From a candidate division KSB1 bacterium (GTDB lineage Bacteria; Zhuqueibacterota; Zhuqueibacteria; Zhuqueibacterales; Zhuqueibacteraceae): 64,000 nucleotides of DNA. The notes under the pieces are model-generated. The model worked only from the letters and a program-made list of their open reading frames with translations. It was not told where the DNA came from and ran no database searches. Location: NCBI GenBank assembly GCA_034506255.1, contig JAPDPX010000002.1, positions 186,001-250,000 of the forward strand. Direction: 5' to 3'. A program made the translations under genes and the position numbers. Within the stretch, counting starts at the first letter, position 1; the number at the start of each line of letters is the position of its first letter. Below, piece after piece: positions 1-8,609 of this stretch.

Positions 1-128
1 CAGTTTTACCGCCGCCTGCCCTCGCATTCCGGGTAATGCCTCAGTTACATGCGCGGACGCTAAAAGCCACAAGCTAAAACACGCCAGGACACGAAGCCGC
101 AGGGGTTTCGCAAAGAATAGCCGTTCCG

Positions 129-150
129 CCACGGTTTGACCGTGGTTTTA
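129..150 (+). terminator. Hairpin with short T-run
   Basis: CCACGGT (129-135) and ACCGTGG (139-145) form a perfect 7-bp stem with a 3-nt loop, followed by TTTTA. This fits a weak rho-independent terminator on the + strand, presumably for a gene left of the window. The stem is short, so it is only a candidate. Confidence 0.4.
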
Positions 151-338
151 TCTTGGTATCCTGCGGATGCTCCCGGCAGAAATGCCACGGCCAAACCATG
201 ACAGATCAAAGAGGGGACTGACTTGTTACCGCGAAGATTTTTCAATCATGCGACCTGCCAAGAGCCCGAGGGAGAACCTGGTTGCCTGCGCTATTCCACA
301 CGGTTACTGAGGGATCACCATCCCGGTCTTTTTTGACA

Positions 339-367
339 TTGCGTTTCTTGCGGTTTTGTGTTATGCT
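339..367 (+). promoter_or_regulatory. Weak sigma70-like promoter candidate for ftcD
   Basis: TTGCGT (339-344) and TATGCT (362-367) are spaced by 17 nt, about 130 nt upstream of the chosen ftcD start. A better -35 match, TTGACA at 333-338, lies 23 nt from the same -10, which is too far. No other signal supports the call. Confidence 0.25.
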
Positions 368-495
368 GGCGGAGTTTTTTTATTTGGAAGAGGCCTGCCG
401 GCGGGCAGCCTTGCCGGCACCGCTTGCGGAGGTCAGGCAAGTGGTGGCCCTGCTGCCGGGTGTCCGGCACAGATCAAATCCTGTTTGAGGTTTTC

Positions 496-2319
496 ATGCA
501 GAAAATCGTTGAGTGTGTACCGAATTTTTCCGAAGGCCGTGACCGCAATCTTATCAGGAAAATCACCGATCAAGTCGCGGCGGTGCGCGGTGTGCAATTG
601 CTCGATGTCGATTCCGGCGAAAGTACCAATCGCACGGTGGTCACGTTCATTGGCGAGCCGGCGGCGGTGCAGGAGGCGGCGTTTCGCGCCGTCAAGGCGG
701 CCGCCGAATTGATTGACATGACGCAGCATCACGGCGAGCACCCGCGCATGGGGGCGACCGACGTCCTGCCTTTCGTGCCGGTGGCAAATGTGACAATGGA
801 AGAATGCGTCGAGATGGCGCGCCAGGTGGGCCGGCGCATCGGCGGGGAGCTGGGCATTCCGGTCTATCTGTATGAGCATGCTGCGACCCGGCCGGAGCGC
901 AGAAACCTGGCCAGCATCCGTGCCGGTGAGTACGAAGGTTTGCCACAGAAGCTGGCGGATCCCAACTGGCAGCCGGATTTCGGACCGGCACAATTCAACG
1001 CCCGCAGCGGTGCGACGGCCGTGGGGGCGCGCGAGTTCCTGATCGCCTACAACATCAACCTGAACACCACCGACCGGCGCTATGCCACCGACATTGCCTA
1101 TGAGCTGCGTGAGCGCGGCCGTTGCAAGCGCACCGGCAACACCTCGCCGTTCTACTACAAGGGCGAACAGGTTTACTTCACGGCGGGCCAATTCCCCTGC
1201 GGCAATTGTGATTTCGTGGCCGCCTCATTCGAGGAACTGGCGGAACATTACCGGCAGAAATACGGCGGCGATCTTTACGCGCGCTACAAAGCGCTGGGTA
1301 TGAACCCGGAAAATCTGACGGGATCACCGGTTTACCGCGACGGTCTGTTTTCGCATGTGAAGGCGGTCGGCTGGGTGGTGGAGGCCTACAAACGCGCGCA
1401 GATTTCCATCAACCTCACCAACTTCAAGATCACGCCGGCGCATGCCGTGCTGGAGGCCGCACGCACGCTTGCGGCGCAACGCGGAATCATCGTCACCGGC
1501 TCGGAGATTGTGGGGGTGGTGCCGTTTGCGGCCATGTTCGAATCCGGCAAGTTTTATTTGCGGCGCATGCACAAGTCCACCGGCATTCCGGTGCGCGACG
1601 TCCTGGAGACGGCGGTGCAGTCGCTGGGGCTGCGTGACGTGACGGAGTTTGACATCGACAAAAAAATCATCGGCATTCCGCCACGCGACGGCCGGCTGGT
1701 GCAGCAGAAAATCACGGATTTTGTCGATGAAGTTTCGCGCGACACACCCGCGCCCGGCGGTGGCTCGATTGCCGCACTCGCCGGCAGCCTGGGTGCCGCG
1801 CTCGCAGCCATGGTGGCAAACGTGTCCAACGGCAGGGGTGAGTTTGATGGGAAGTACGAGGAGATTTGTGAGCTGGCGGAGCAGGCGCAGCGCGTGAAGG
1901 ATGATTTGTTGCGCGCGGTTGACGAGGATGCCGCCGCCTTCAATGTTGTGCTCGAAGCCATGCGCCTGCCGAAGGACACGCCGGCGCAGCAGGAGGCACG
2001 CGCTGTTGCCCTGCGCGAGGCGTACAAAGCCGCGGCGCGCGTGCCCCTGCGCACCGCGGAGTTGTGCCGCGAGGCGCTGCAGCTTTGCTGGCGCGCCGCG
2101 CGCCTGGGCAACAAGGCCGTGATGAGTGACGCCGGCGTCGCCGCACTGGTGGCCTTCGCCGGCCTGCAGGGCGCGATCTACAACGTGCGCATCAATCTGC
2201 CCAACACCCGGACGCCAGAGTTCATCACCGCGATGAACAACACCCTCGACGGCCTGCGACAAGAAGGCAAGGCCCTTTGCGAACAGGTGCAGGTCGAAGT
2301 CGAACGCTCGCTGGCTTGA
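496..2319 (+). CDS. ftcD: Bifunctional glutamate formimidoyltransferase / formimidotetrahydrofolate cyclodeaminase
   Basis: Transfers the formimino group from formiminoglutamate (histidine degradation) to tetrahydrofolate, then deaminates it to methenyl-THF. The 607-aa protein starts at the ATG that gives MQKIVECVPNFSEGR, the classical N-terminus; an upstream in-frame extension to 358 looks non-coding. The transferase domain carries GEHPRMGATD, with its histidine at residue 82, aligned with the catalytic His82 of mammalian FTCD. The cyclodeaminase domain starts near residue 400 with APGGGSIAALAGSLGAAL and carries VDEDAAAF. Fusion of the two activities is the eukaryotic and FCB-type layout. 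Between about residues 215 and 290 there is an insertion absent from mammalian FTCD, with a CGNC motif (C235, C238) and H251. No other hut genes lie in the window. Confidence 0.93.
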   Translation: MQKIVECVPNFSEGRDRNLIRKITDQVAAVRGVQLLDVDSGESTNRTVVTFIGEPAAVQEAAFRAVKAAAELIDMTQHHGEHPRMGATDVLPFVPVANVTMEECVEMARQVGRRIGGELGIPVYLYEHAATRPERRNLASIRAGEYEGLPQKLADPNWQPDFGPAQFNARSGATAVGAREFLIAYNINLNTTDRRYATDIAYELRERGRCKRTGNTSPFYYKGEQVYFTAGQFPCGNCDFVAASFEELAEHYRQKYGGDLYARYKALGMNPENLTGSPVYRDGLFSHVKAVGWVVEAYKRAQISINLTNFKITPAHAVLEAARTLAAQRGIIVTGSEIVGVVPFAAMFESGKFYLRRMHKSTGIPVRDVLETAVQSLGLRDVTEFDIDKKIIGIPPRDGRLVQQKITDFVDEVSRDTPAPGGGSIAALAGSLGAALAAMVANVSNGRGEFDGKYEEICELAEQAQRVKDDLLRAVDEDAAAFNVVLEAMRLPKDTPAQQEARAVALREAYKAAARVPLRTAELCREALQLCWRAARLGNKAVMSDAGVAALVAFAGLQGAIYNVRINLPNTRTPEFITAMNNTLDGLRQEGKALCEQVQVEVERSLA

Positions 2320-2435
2320 GTGTTTCACAGCGGAAACATGCTTGTGTTTTGTCCAGGCAGAACTCAGTCCGGGTGTGTCTTGGCTGCGGCGGTTGCCGGA
2401 CAGAGAGAGGGAGGCAAAGCCGGTGCGTTGCAGCC

Positions 2436-2699
2436 TCAGGCCTCCATTTTTTTCGCTTGCGATGCCGAGCTTTCGGATTTTGTCGCCGTTTCCGCCGCCG
2501 GCTTGCTGCCATTTTGGTTGCGGACGTAATCGGTGATGTAAAAGCCGCTGCCTTTGAAGCTCAAACCGACTTCGGGTGAAAATTGTTTCTGCAACGCACC
2601 GCCGCATGTCGGGCAAACGGTCAGGGGAGGATCGGAAAACTTCTGCAACACTTCGTGCGCGTGCTCGCAAGCACGACAGCGATAAACATAGATGGGCAT
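2436..2699 (-). CDS. FmdB-family zinc ribbon protein
   Basis: An 87-aa protein that starts MPIYVYRC, the typical opening of the FmdB/putative regulatory zinc-ribbon family. Two CxxC pairs (C8/C11 and C29/C32) should bind one zinc. The C-terminal third is low-complexity, rich in Ala, Ser and Lys. The start at 2699 is preferred over an in-frame ATG 12 codons upstream because the family motif begins there and the upstream codons overlap the terminator-like hairpin region. The exact role is unknown for most members. It lies downstream of hsp20 on the same strand, separated by a hairpin. Confidence 0.85.
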   Translation of the reverse strand: MPIYVYRCRACEHAHEVLQKFSDPPLTVCPTCGGALQKQFSPEVGLSFKGSGFYITDYVRNQNGSKPAAETATKSESSASQAKKMEA

Positions 2700-2720
2700 G
2701 GGTACGCTCCCAAACAATAC

Positions 2721-2752
2721 AACCGCCCTCCGCATGGCAGAGGGCGGTTTAT
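2721..2752 (-). terminator. Terminator hairpin between hsp20 and the zinc-ribbon gene
   Basis: AACCGCCCTC (2721-2730) pairs perfectly with GAGGGCGGTT (2740-2749) around a 9-nt loop. On the minus strand the stem is followed by a T-rich stretch (TTGTATTGTTT), consistent with a terminator for hsp20; on the plus strand it is followed by TATTTG. It may act in both directions or attenuate read-through into the zinc-ribbon gene. Confidence 0.6.
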
Positions 2753-2777
2753 TTGAATGTGCAACTGTGAGACGGTC

Positions 2778-3224
2778 TCAGTTGATCTTGATCGGAATCT
2801 CTTTCGGCCGCGCCTCTTCTGCTTTGGGCAGATGCAGCGTCAGCACACCATCCTTGAATTTGGCCTCGATCTTGTTGACATCAACATGAGTGGGCAGCCG
2901 GAACGAGCGCTCGAAAGCGCCATAGCACCTCTCGATGCGGTGATAGTTTTTGCTCTTGTCCTCTTTCTCCTGCTTCTTTTCACCGCGGATCGAAACCACG
3001 CCGCCTTCATAGCTGATCTTCACATCATCCTTGGAGAGGCCGGGCAACTCAGCGGTGACCTCGTAGCTGTCCGCCGTCTCGCTGATGTCCACCGCCGGAT
3101 CCCACGCGCTGCGCCGCAGCGAGGTCTCGAACGATTCACGATCGAACATGCTGCTGAACAGCCGGTTCATTTCCGCCTGCATGTTCAGCATGTCACGAAT
3201 GGGACTCCAACGCACGATTGACAT
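2778..3224 (-). CDS. Hsp20/alpha-crystallin family small heat shock protein
   Basis: A 148-aa small heat-shock chaperone that binds unfolding proteins without ATP and holds them for refolding. The N-terminus (MSIVRWSPIRDMLNMQAEMNR) is characteristic of bacterial class A Hsp20. The alpha-crystallin domain spans about residues 38-135 and includes the FKDGVLTLHLPKAEE segment (A-x-x-x-n-G-v-L type). The protein ends IPIKIN, an I-x-I motif used for oligomer assembly. The start is supported by a strong Shine-Dalgarno sequence AGGAGGTG about 8 nt upstream. It is divergent from moaC. No CIRCE-type inverted repeat is visible upstream. Confidence 0.95.
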   Translation of the reverse strand: MSIVRWSPIRDMLNMQAEMNRLFSSMFDRESFETSLRRSAWDPAVDISETADSYEVTAELPGLSKDDVKISYEGGVVSIRGEKKQEKEDKSKNYHRIERCYGAFERSFRLPTHVDVNKIEAKFKDGVLTLHLPKAEEARPKEIPIKIN

Positions 3225-3503
3225 GGTTGAACACCTCCTCGGAAAGTTTGCTGAGAACCTGTCTTTGTTTCGTTGTCATCGCTGCTGTCGTTTTGCACCC
3301 GGAAAACTGGCAACCGGCATGCCAGACACATTCGACCAGATTAAGTATTTGTTTTCTCGTTGGGCAACCGGCAGGCAATGACGACCAGCTCTGAATTTTT
3401 GACTAGCGCATGCCGACTTTGTCTCTTTGTGGCAGTCATGATGTCAGCGGCAATGTGACTGGACTGAAATTTTTTCAGACTTGCTCGAAAGGTGGATGAA
3501 GCA

Positions 3504-4022
3504 ATGCTGCAGCCCCCAAAATTGACCCATGTCAACGCCAGCGGCGAAGCCACGATGGTGGATGTGGGAGAAAAGGAAGTGACCCGTCGGGAAGCCGTTG
3601 CGCGCGGTGAAGTCCTGATGCAGCCGGAAACCATCGCGTTGCTGGCTCGTAAAGCTCTGCCCAAAGGTGACGCGCTTGCGGCCGCGCGTCTGGCCGGCAT
3701 CATGGCCGCCAAAAAAACCGGCGAATTGATTCCATTGTGCCATCCCCTCGGCCTTGATTATATCGACGTCCAGATCAACGTGCAGTCCGACCGGCTTGCC
3801 CTCGAGGCCACCGTTCGTTGTAGCGGCAAAACCGGCGTGGAGATGGAAGCGCTGACCGCAGTGGCGGTTGCCGGCTTGACGTTGTATGACATGTGCAAAG
3901 CGGTGGACCGCGAGATGGTGATTGGACAAATCCGATTAGTGAAAAAAAGCGGCGGCCGCAGTGGCGAATATCGCCGTCCGGGAGAAGAGTTTGCGCCGGA
4001 GGGCGCAGCCGCCACGTCTTGA
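3504..4022 (+). CDS. moaC: Cyclic pyranopterin monophosphate synthase MoaC
   Basis: Converts the MoaA product (3',8-cyclo-GTP) to cyclic pyranopterin monophosphate in molybdenum-cofactor synthesis. The 172-aa protein has the family signatures: [16 protein letters not shown] near the start, the [11 protein letters not shown] block, [11 protein letters not shown] and [10 protein letters not shown], which contains the catalytic Asp, and then a Lys/Gly-rich GGRSGEY end. ATG 3504 is chosen because AAAGGTGG lies at a suitable distance; a GTG four codons upstream is also possible. No other mo genes are visible, so it is either solitary or its partners lie elsewhere. Confidence 0.95.
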   Translation: MLQPPKLTHVNASGEATMVDVGEKEVTRREAVARGEVLMQPETIALLARKALPKGDALAAARLAGIMAAKKTGELIPLCHPLGLDYIDVQINVQSDRLALEATVRCSGKTGVEMEALTAVAVAGLTLYDMCKAVDREMVIGQIRLVKKSGGRSGEYRRPGEEFAPEGAAATS

Positions 4023-4166
4023 CTGCCGGCTGACAAAGTTCTTGTTCAAGGATGAAGCGCGCCTTATATTTGCAACAATTTTGTCACTTCACCGCGCCTG
4101 GCAGAGAAAGGCTGGTGGAGTGGAGGTGGCTCCCGCTTTCGCATTCAACCAAGGCAGAGAATATTC

Positions 4167-5408
4167 ATGTCAGAATCCAAATCCACAGATCTGTCGCGGC
4201 TGCGCATTGATCGCAGCCGTTCCGAAACTTCCAACAGCACCATCCGCCGGCGCGGCAGAATGATTTTGTGGGGCTTGCTGGGCGCAGCGGTGCTGCTGGT
4301 GTTGTTCTTTCTGTTCCGTGCGGGATTCAGCACGACAGTGGAGGTGGAAGCCTACAATGTCATCGCAGTATCGCCGGCGCAGCAAAATGCCGTTTTGACG
4401 GCGAGTGGTTATGTGGTGGCGCAGCGCCAGGCCGCGGTGGCTTCCAAGGGCACCGGCCGGCTGGTCTATCTCGGGGTGGAGGAGGGGGATCAAGTCAAGG
4501 AGGGGCAAATCATCGCGCAGCTCGAGCACAGCGATTTGGATGCGGCGCTGGCCGAGGCGAAAGCCAGCCTCAATCAAGCGCTGGCCAATCTGGAACAGGC
4601 CCGGGCGGAACGTGCCGATGCCGAAGCGAATTTCATCCGGCATCAGAAGCTGCTGGCGGATCAATTGATCGCGCGCTCGGCATACGATGCCGCCGAAGCT
4701 CGCTTCAAACGTGCGCAAGCCGCGGTGGGGGCGGGGGAAGCAGCAGTCCAGGTTGCCCGCACGCGCGTGCGCGCCGCGGAAATCGCGCTGGAGTATACCA
4801 ACATCCGCGCACCCTTTGACGGCACCGTGCTCACCAAAAATGCCGACGTCGGCGAAATTGTGGCTCCCTTCGGCGCAGCCACCACCGCACGCGCTGCCGT
4901 GGTCTCGATTGCCGACATGGCCTCGCTCGAAGTGGAGGCGGACGTTTCGGAATCCAATATTCAGCGCATCCAGCCGGGGCAATCGTGTGAAATCGTGCTC
5001 GATGCTTATCCGGATACGCGTTATCCCGGGGTGGTCAGCAAGATTGTGCCCACGGCCGATCGCGCCAAAGCCACGGTGCTGACCAAAATCAAATTCGTCG
5101 AGCGGGATCAGCGCGTGCTGCCCGAGATGAGCGCCAAGGTGACCTTTCTCGCGCAACCGCCGGCAACGGCAAGCATCAACAATGAGCGGAAAATTCTCAT
5201 CCCGTCCTCGGCGCTGACGACACGCAACGGAGAACAGGTGGTTTTTGTCATCCGCGACGGCAGTGTCATCGCGACGCCCGTGGCGGTGGCCGGCACCAGC
5301 GGCAGCCAGCTCGAAGTGCGCAGCGGCCTGTCGGAAGGCCAGCAAATCGTGCGCACGCCCCCGGCAAATTTGCAGGATGGGATGAGAGTGAAGGTGGTGG
5401 TGAAATAG
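4167..5408 (+). CDS. Efflux periplasmic adaptor subunit (MacA/HlyD-like membrane fusion protein)
   Basis: A 413-aa adaptor expected to link an inner-membrane ABC exporter to an outer-membrane channel. It has a short basic cytoplasmic segment, one membrane helix at about residues 32-52, a split lipoyl-like domain (first half around GTGRLVYLGVEEGDQV, second half around ALEYTNIRAPFDGTVL), an Ala/Glu-rich alpha-hairpin between them (about 125-215) and a beta-barrel domain (about 255-340). The conserved IRAPFDG motif is typical of this family. The cognate ATPase and permeases begin only at 6726; the 1.3 kb between is a dead restriction-modification pair, so the operon appears to be interrupted. 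The substrate is unknown. Confidence 0.92.
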   Translation: MSESKSTDLSRLRIDRSRSETSNSTIRRRGRMILWGLLGAAVLLVLFFLFRAGFSTTVEVEAYNVIAVSPAQQNAVLTASGYVVAQRQAAVASKGTGRLVYLGVEEGDQVKEGQIIAQLEHSDLDAALAEAKASLNQALANLEQARAERADAEANFIRHQKLLADQLIARSAYDAAEARFKRAQAAVGAGEAAVQVARTRVRAAEIALEYTNIRAPFDGTVLTKNADVGEIVAPFGAATTARAAVVSIADMASLEVEADVSESNIQRIQPGQSCEIVLDAYPDTRYPGVVSKIVPTADRAKATVLTKIKFVERDQRVLPEMSAKVTFLAQPPATASINNERKILIPSSALTTRNGEQVVFVIRDGSVIATPVAVAGTSGSQLEVRSGLSEGQQIVRTPPANLQDGMRVKVVVK

Positions 5409-5430
5409 CCGGAAAGGAGAGTGAGGGATC

Positions 5431-5932
5431 ATGGAAGAGCTCAAGTCTTTGATCGAATGCGGAGATTGTCTGGTTGTTCTTCGGGACTATCCCGACAATT
5501 TTTTCGATTTGATCATCACCTCGCCACCCTACGCCGACAGCCGGGAAAAGACCTATGGTGGAATCAAGCCGGATCAGTACGTGTCGTGGTTCCTGCCACG
5601 AAATGAGCAATTCCTTCGTGTTTTGAAACCCTCCGGCACTTTTATTTTGAACATCAAGGAACGCGTTGTCGATGGCGAGAGGCACACATACGTCATCGAG
5701 CTGATCCTGGAATTGCGCAAGCAGGGATGGCTCTGGACGGAAGAATTCATTTGGCACAAGAAAAACTGCCATCCCGGGAAATGGCCAAACCGATCTGGGC
5801 TCGGGAACGACATCACAAGCGGCTCAGAAACTGCGACGGAATTCTCTCGGTATCCAGGTTTTGCCGGAATACGCGGAGATGGCAAAGCAAAAACTCAAAA
5901 GAGAAGAACTTCCTCTTTTTTCGCGAGCATGA
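5431..5932 (+). pseudogene. Broken type II DNA methyltransferase (N4-cytosine/N6-adenine, beta-type order)
   Basis: The first 120 codons encode a clear methyltransferase N-terminus: MEELKSLIECGDCL, the catalytic motif IV as TSPPYADSR, and then the HKKNCHPGKWPNR segment. At about 5791 the frame jumps directly into DLGSGTTSQAAQKL followed by RNSLGIQVLPEYAEMAKQKL, the AdoMet-binding FxGxG block found at the C-terminus of these enzymes. This lies in a different frame (GAT at 5792) and ends at TGA 5930-5932. The middle of the protein, including the region normally between these two blocks, is missing. The result is an internal deletion plus frame change, leaving about 167 codons in all. It overlaps the start of the endonuclease remnant at 5929 (ATGA), as expected for a coupled R-M pair. 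Confidence 0.85.
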
Positions 5933-6679
5933 GAAGTATGCCTGACCTGACCATGGAAGAACTCACCCGCTTCATTGTGCCGAGCATCCAGGAGTTTCAC
6001 CGAAGGCGACTCGATAGTATTCGAAACCTGTCATTAAAAAGAAGATTTTGTTGAGAAAAAATCCCTGCTTGTTCAAAGCCAAAAATTTGAACACTGCTCA
6101 CAGCCTGGTGCAATCCTTGCTGGATGCCCATCTCTCCTCGCAACGAGGAAGGGATTTTTGGGGAATTCCTGGATATGCTTGCCATTTTTATTTGCAATCG
6201 CGTATATGGCGGAAGAAAATCATCGGCCGAGGGGATTGATTTGGAGTTTGAACAAGATCATCATAAATACATCATCTCGATAAAATCGGAGCCCAACTGG
6301 GGAAACAGCCGTCAAATTGCCAGGATGAAGGATGATTTCAGAAAAGCCAAACGCATTCTCGGAAATCTCGCGCCCAACCTGAACATTGTTGCAGTCAACG
6401 GCTGTTGTTATGGCCGGGATGACAAACCCAACAAGGGAGATTATCTCAAACTTTGTGGTCAGAGATTCTGGGAATTCATTTCGGGCAATGCAAGTCTGTA
6501 CCTCGATATCATCGAACCCCCGGGATACAGGGCCAAGCAGAAAAGTGACGAGTTTGCCGCAGAATATTCCAGCGTCGCGAACAAATTCACGCTGGAATTT
6601 TTGCAAGATTATTGTGATGCCCAGCGGCAAGATTTTGTGGGAAAAACTCGTGCAACTCAATTCCGGCAAGAGGGTCTGA
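5929..6679 (+). pseudogene. Frameshifted PmeII-family type II restriction endonuclease
   Basis: The reading frame can be followed through four segments. ATG 5929 opens MRSMPDLTMEELTRF; after an A-run near 6036-6044 the frame changes to one reading KNPCLFKAKNLNTAHSLVQS. Near 6141-6146 it changes again to one reading EEGIFGEFLDMLAIFICNRV. A third change near 6618-6624 leads to SGKILWEKLVQLNSGKRV, which stops at 6679. The centre contains VYGGRKSSAEGIDLEFE and IVAVNGCCYGRDDKPNKGDY, which resemble the PmeII family as I remember it; E/D-x-K type residues occur in IDLEF...ISIKSEPNWG. Three shifts make an active enzyme very unlikely, although indels in short homopolymers could in part be assembly errors. 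Confidence 0.78.
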
Positions 6680-6725
6680 GTTGTCGTGGCAGTTGGAATG
6701 AGATTCATTTCACAGGAAAGGGCTT

Positions 6726-7406
6726 ATGCCGAACAACATCGTCGAAGTCAAAAACGTTTCCAAATCATACCACCGCGACAGCCTGGCAATTCGCGTGCTG
6801 GAGAACATCAACCTGAGCGTGCCCGAGGGGGAATTCCTGGCGTTGATGGGGCCTTCCGGCTCGGGCAAGTCCACTTTGCTGAATCTGATCGCGGGCATCG
6901 ACCGCCCCGACAATGGCCGCGGCGCGATCATCGTGGCCAATGAAGAGATCACCAAGCTGACGGAATCCCAGCTCGCCAACTGGCGGGCACGCCACATCGG
7001 TTTTGTCTTTCAGTTTTACAATCTCATCCCCGTGTTGACGGCATTCGAAAACGTCGAGTTGCCGCTGCTGTTGACCCATCTCTCCAAAAGTGAGCGCCGC
7101 GAGCGCGTGCAGATCGCGCTCAACGTGGTGGGCTTGAGCGACCGCATGCACCATTACCCCAAACAGCTTTCCGGCGGGCAGCAGCAGCGCGTGGCGATTG
7201 CGCGCGCCATCGTGGCGGATCCCACGCTCATCGTCGCCGATGAGCCGACCGGTGACCTCGACAAGAATTCCGCCGTCGAGGTGCTGTCCCTGCTCGAGCG
7301 CCTCAACCGGGAATTCAACAAAACCATCATCATGGTCACGCACGACCAGCGCGCCGCCGACAAGGCGCACACCGTGCGCCATCTCGACAAGGGTGAGCTG
7401 GTATGA
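6726..7406 (+). CDS. ABC transporter ATP-binding protein (MacB/LolD type)
   Basis: A 226-aa nucleotide-binding subunit energising the two permeases that follow. Walker A is GPSGSGKST (residues 42-50), the Q-loop is FVFQFYNL, the signature is [14 protein letters not shown] (from 148) and Walker B is [12 protein letters not shown] (from 168), with the H-loop in VTHDQRAAD. The length and the Q-loop sequence match the MacB/LolD/FtsE subgroup, which acts with FtsX-fold permeases in mechanotransmission rather than classic transport. The ATG is preceded by AGGAAAGG. The stop overlaps the next start (ATGA), so translation is probably coupled. Confidence 0.95.
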   Translation: MPNNIVEVKNVSKSYHRDSLAIRVLENINLSVPEGEFLALMGPSGSGKSTLLNLIAGIDRPDNGRGAIIVANEEITKLTESQLANWRARHIGFVFQFYNLIPVLTAFENVELPLLLTHLSKSERRERVQIALNVVGLSDRMHHYPKQLSGGQQQRVAIARAIVADPTLIVADEPTGDLDKNSAVEVLSLLERLNREFNKTIIMVTHDQRAADKAHTVRHLDKGELV

Positions 7407-8569
7407 AAGTCTTCAAACTGATTTTCAAGAATGCCCTGCGCCACAAGCTGCGCACCCTTCTCACCATGCTGGGCATTGCCGTGGCCCTGCTGGCCTTCGG
7501 GTTGATTCGCACGGTGATCAACGCCTGGTATGCCGGGGTCGAGGCCTCCGCCCAAAACCGTCTGGTCACCCGCAGCGCGGTTTCACTCATTCAACCGCTG
7601 CCGCTGGCCTATCGCGAGCAATTGTTGAAGGTGCCGGGGGTGAAATCGGTGGGCTATGCCAACTGGTTCGGCGCTTATTACGGCGACCCCAACAATTTCT
7701 TCGCCAATTTCGCGGTGGATGAGAACTATCTCGAGATGTACCCGGAATTCGTCGTACCGCCCGAGCAGAAGGAAAGCTATTTGCGGGAGCGCAATGCCTG
7801 TGTCGTCGGCCGCAAACTGGCGGAGCGCTTCGGTTGGAAACTCGGTCAAACCGTCACGCTCACCGGCACCATCTTTTTCGGCGAGTGGGATTTCGTGATT
7901 CGCGGCATCTACGCCGGCGCGCAGCCGGGGACCGATGAGACCGCCTTCCTGTTTCACTGGGACTATCTCAATGAACGCATACGCGAAACCAATCCCGGCA
8001 TGGCCGACAACGTCGGCTGGTACATGCTGTTGATCGACAATCAGGCGAATCCCGCGGTGGTGTCCGAAACCGTCGATGCCATGTTCCAGAACAGTTTCGC
8101 CGAAACCAAGACCGAGACGGAGCGCGCCTTCCAGCAGAGTTTTGTCTCGATGTCGGGCGCCATTCTCGCCGCGATGGAGGCGATCTCGGTGGTGGTGGTG
8201 TTCATCGTGCTGCTGGTGCTGGCCAACACCATGGCGATGACGGCGCGCGAGCGCATGGCGGAGTATGCCGTGCTCAAGACGCTCGGCTTCCGCCCCTTTC
8301 ACCTGGTCGGGTTGATTGGCGGCGAATCGCTGGTCATTGCACTGGGCGGCTTTGCCGTCGGCCTGGTGCTCATGATTTATGTGTGCAACGGTTTTGCCAC
8401 CTTTCTCACCTCGAATCTCGGCAATTTCTTCCCGGTGTTCGAGTTGAAGAACCTCACCATCATTTTGGCTTTTGTTTCCGCGGTTTTGGTGGGTGTGTTT
8501 GCCGCGGTTTTTCCGGCGTGGCGCGCCGTGCGCATGCATATCGCCGACGGTTTGCATCGTGTGGCCTGA
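7403..8569 (+). CDS. ABC transporter permease, FtsX/MacB fold (first)
   Basis: A 388-aa permease with the MacB-type layout. One N-terminal membrane helix lies at about residues 18-38, followed by a periplasmic core domain of roughly 220 residues and then three C-terminal helices (about 250-275, 300-325 and 350-375). The sequence ERMAEYAVLKTLGF between helices 2 and 3 matches the cytoplasmic coupling motif of the FtsX family. It overlaps the ATPase gene by 4 nt. With the adaptor at 4167 and the second permease it forms a tripartite efflux system. The substrate cannot be deduced. Confidence 0.92.
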   Translation: MKVFKLIFKNALRHKLRTLLTMLGIAVALLAFGLIRTVINAWYAGVEASAQNRLVTRSAVSLIQPLPLAYREQLLKVPGVKSVGYANWFGAYYGDPNNFFANFAVDENYLEMYPEFVVPPEQKESYLRERNACVVGRKLAERFGWKLGQTVTLTGTIFFGEWDFVIRGIYAGAQPGTDETAFLFHWDYLNERIRETNPGMADNVGWYMLLIDNQANPAVVSETVDAMFQNSFAETKTETERAFQQSFVSMSGAILAAMEAISVVVVFIVLLVLANTMAMTARERMAEYAVLKTLGFRPFHLVGLIGGESLVIALGGFAVGLVLMIYVCNGFATFLTSNLGNFFPVFELKNLTIILAFVSAVLVGVFAAVFPAWRAVRMHIADGLHRVA

Positions 8570-8609
8570 GCGGCTGTTTGAACTGGTCAATCCTGGGCGC
8601 AAGAACTCC

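Larger units (their letters stand above)
1..495. other. Intergenic stretch upstream of ftcD
   Basis: No convincing gene is seen. Short open frames on both strands here have no recognisable family motif. The stretch holds a terminator-like hairpin near 129-150 and a weak promoter-like pair upstream of the ftcD start, both listed separately. Confidence 0.5.

Noticed and set aside
333..367. TTGACA paired with TATGCT upstream of ftcD
   Set aside because: The spacing is 23 nt, outside the usual 16-18 nt; only the overlapping TTGCGT pair is kept as a weak candidate.
4170..5444. Minus-strand frame opposite the efflux adaptor
   Set aside because: It mirrors the adaptor codon pattern and has no recognisable domain.
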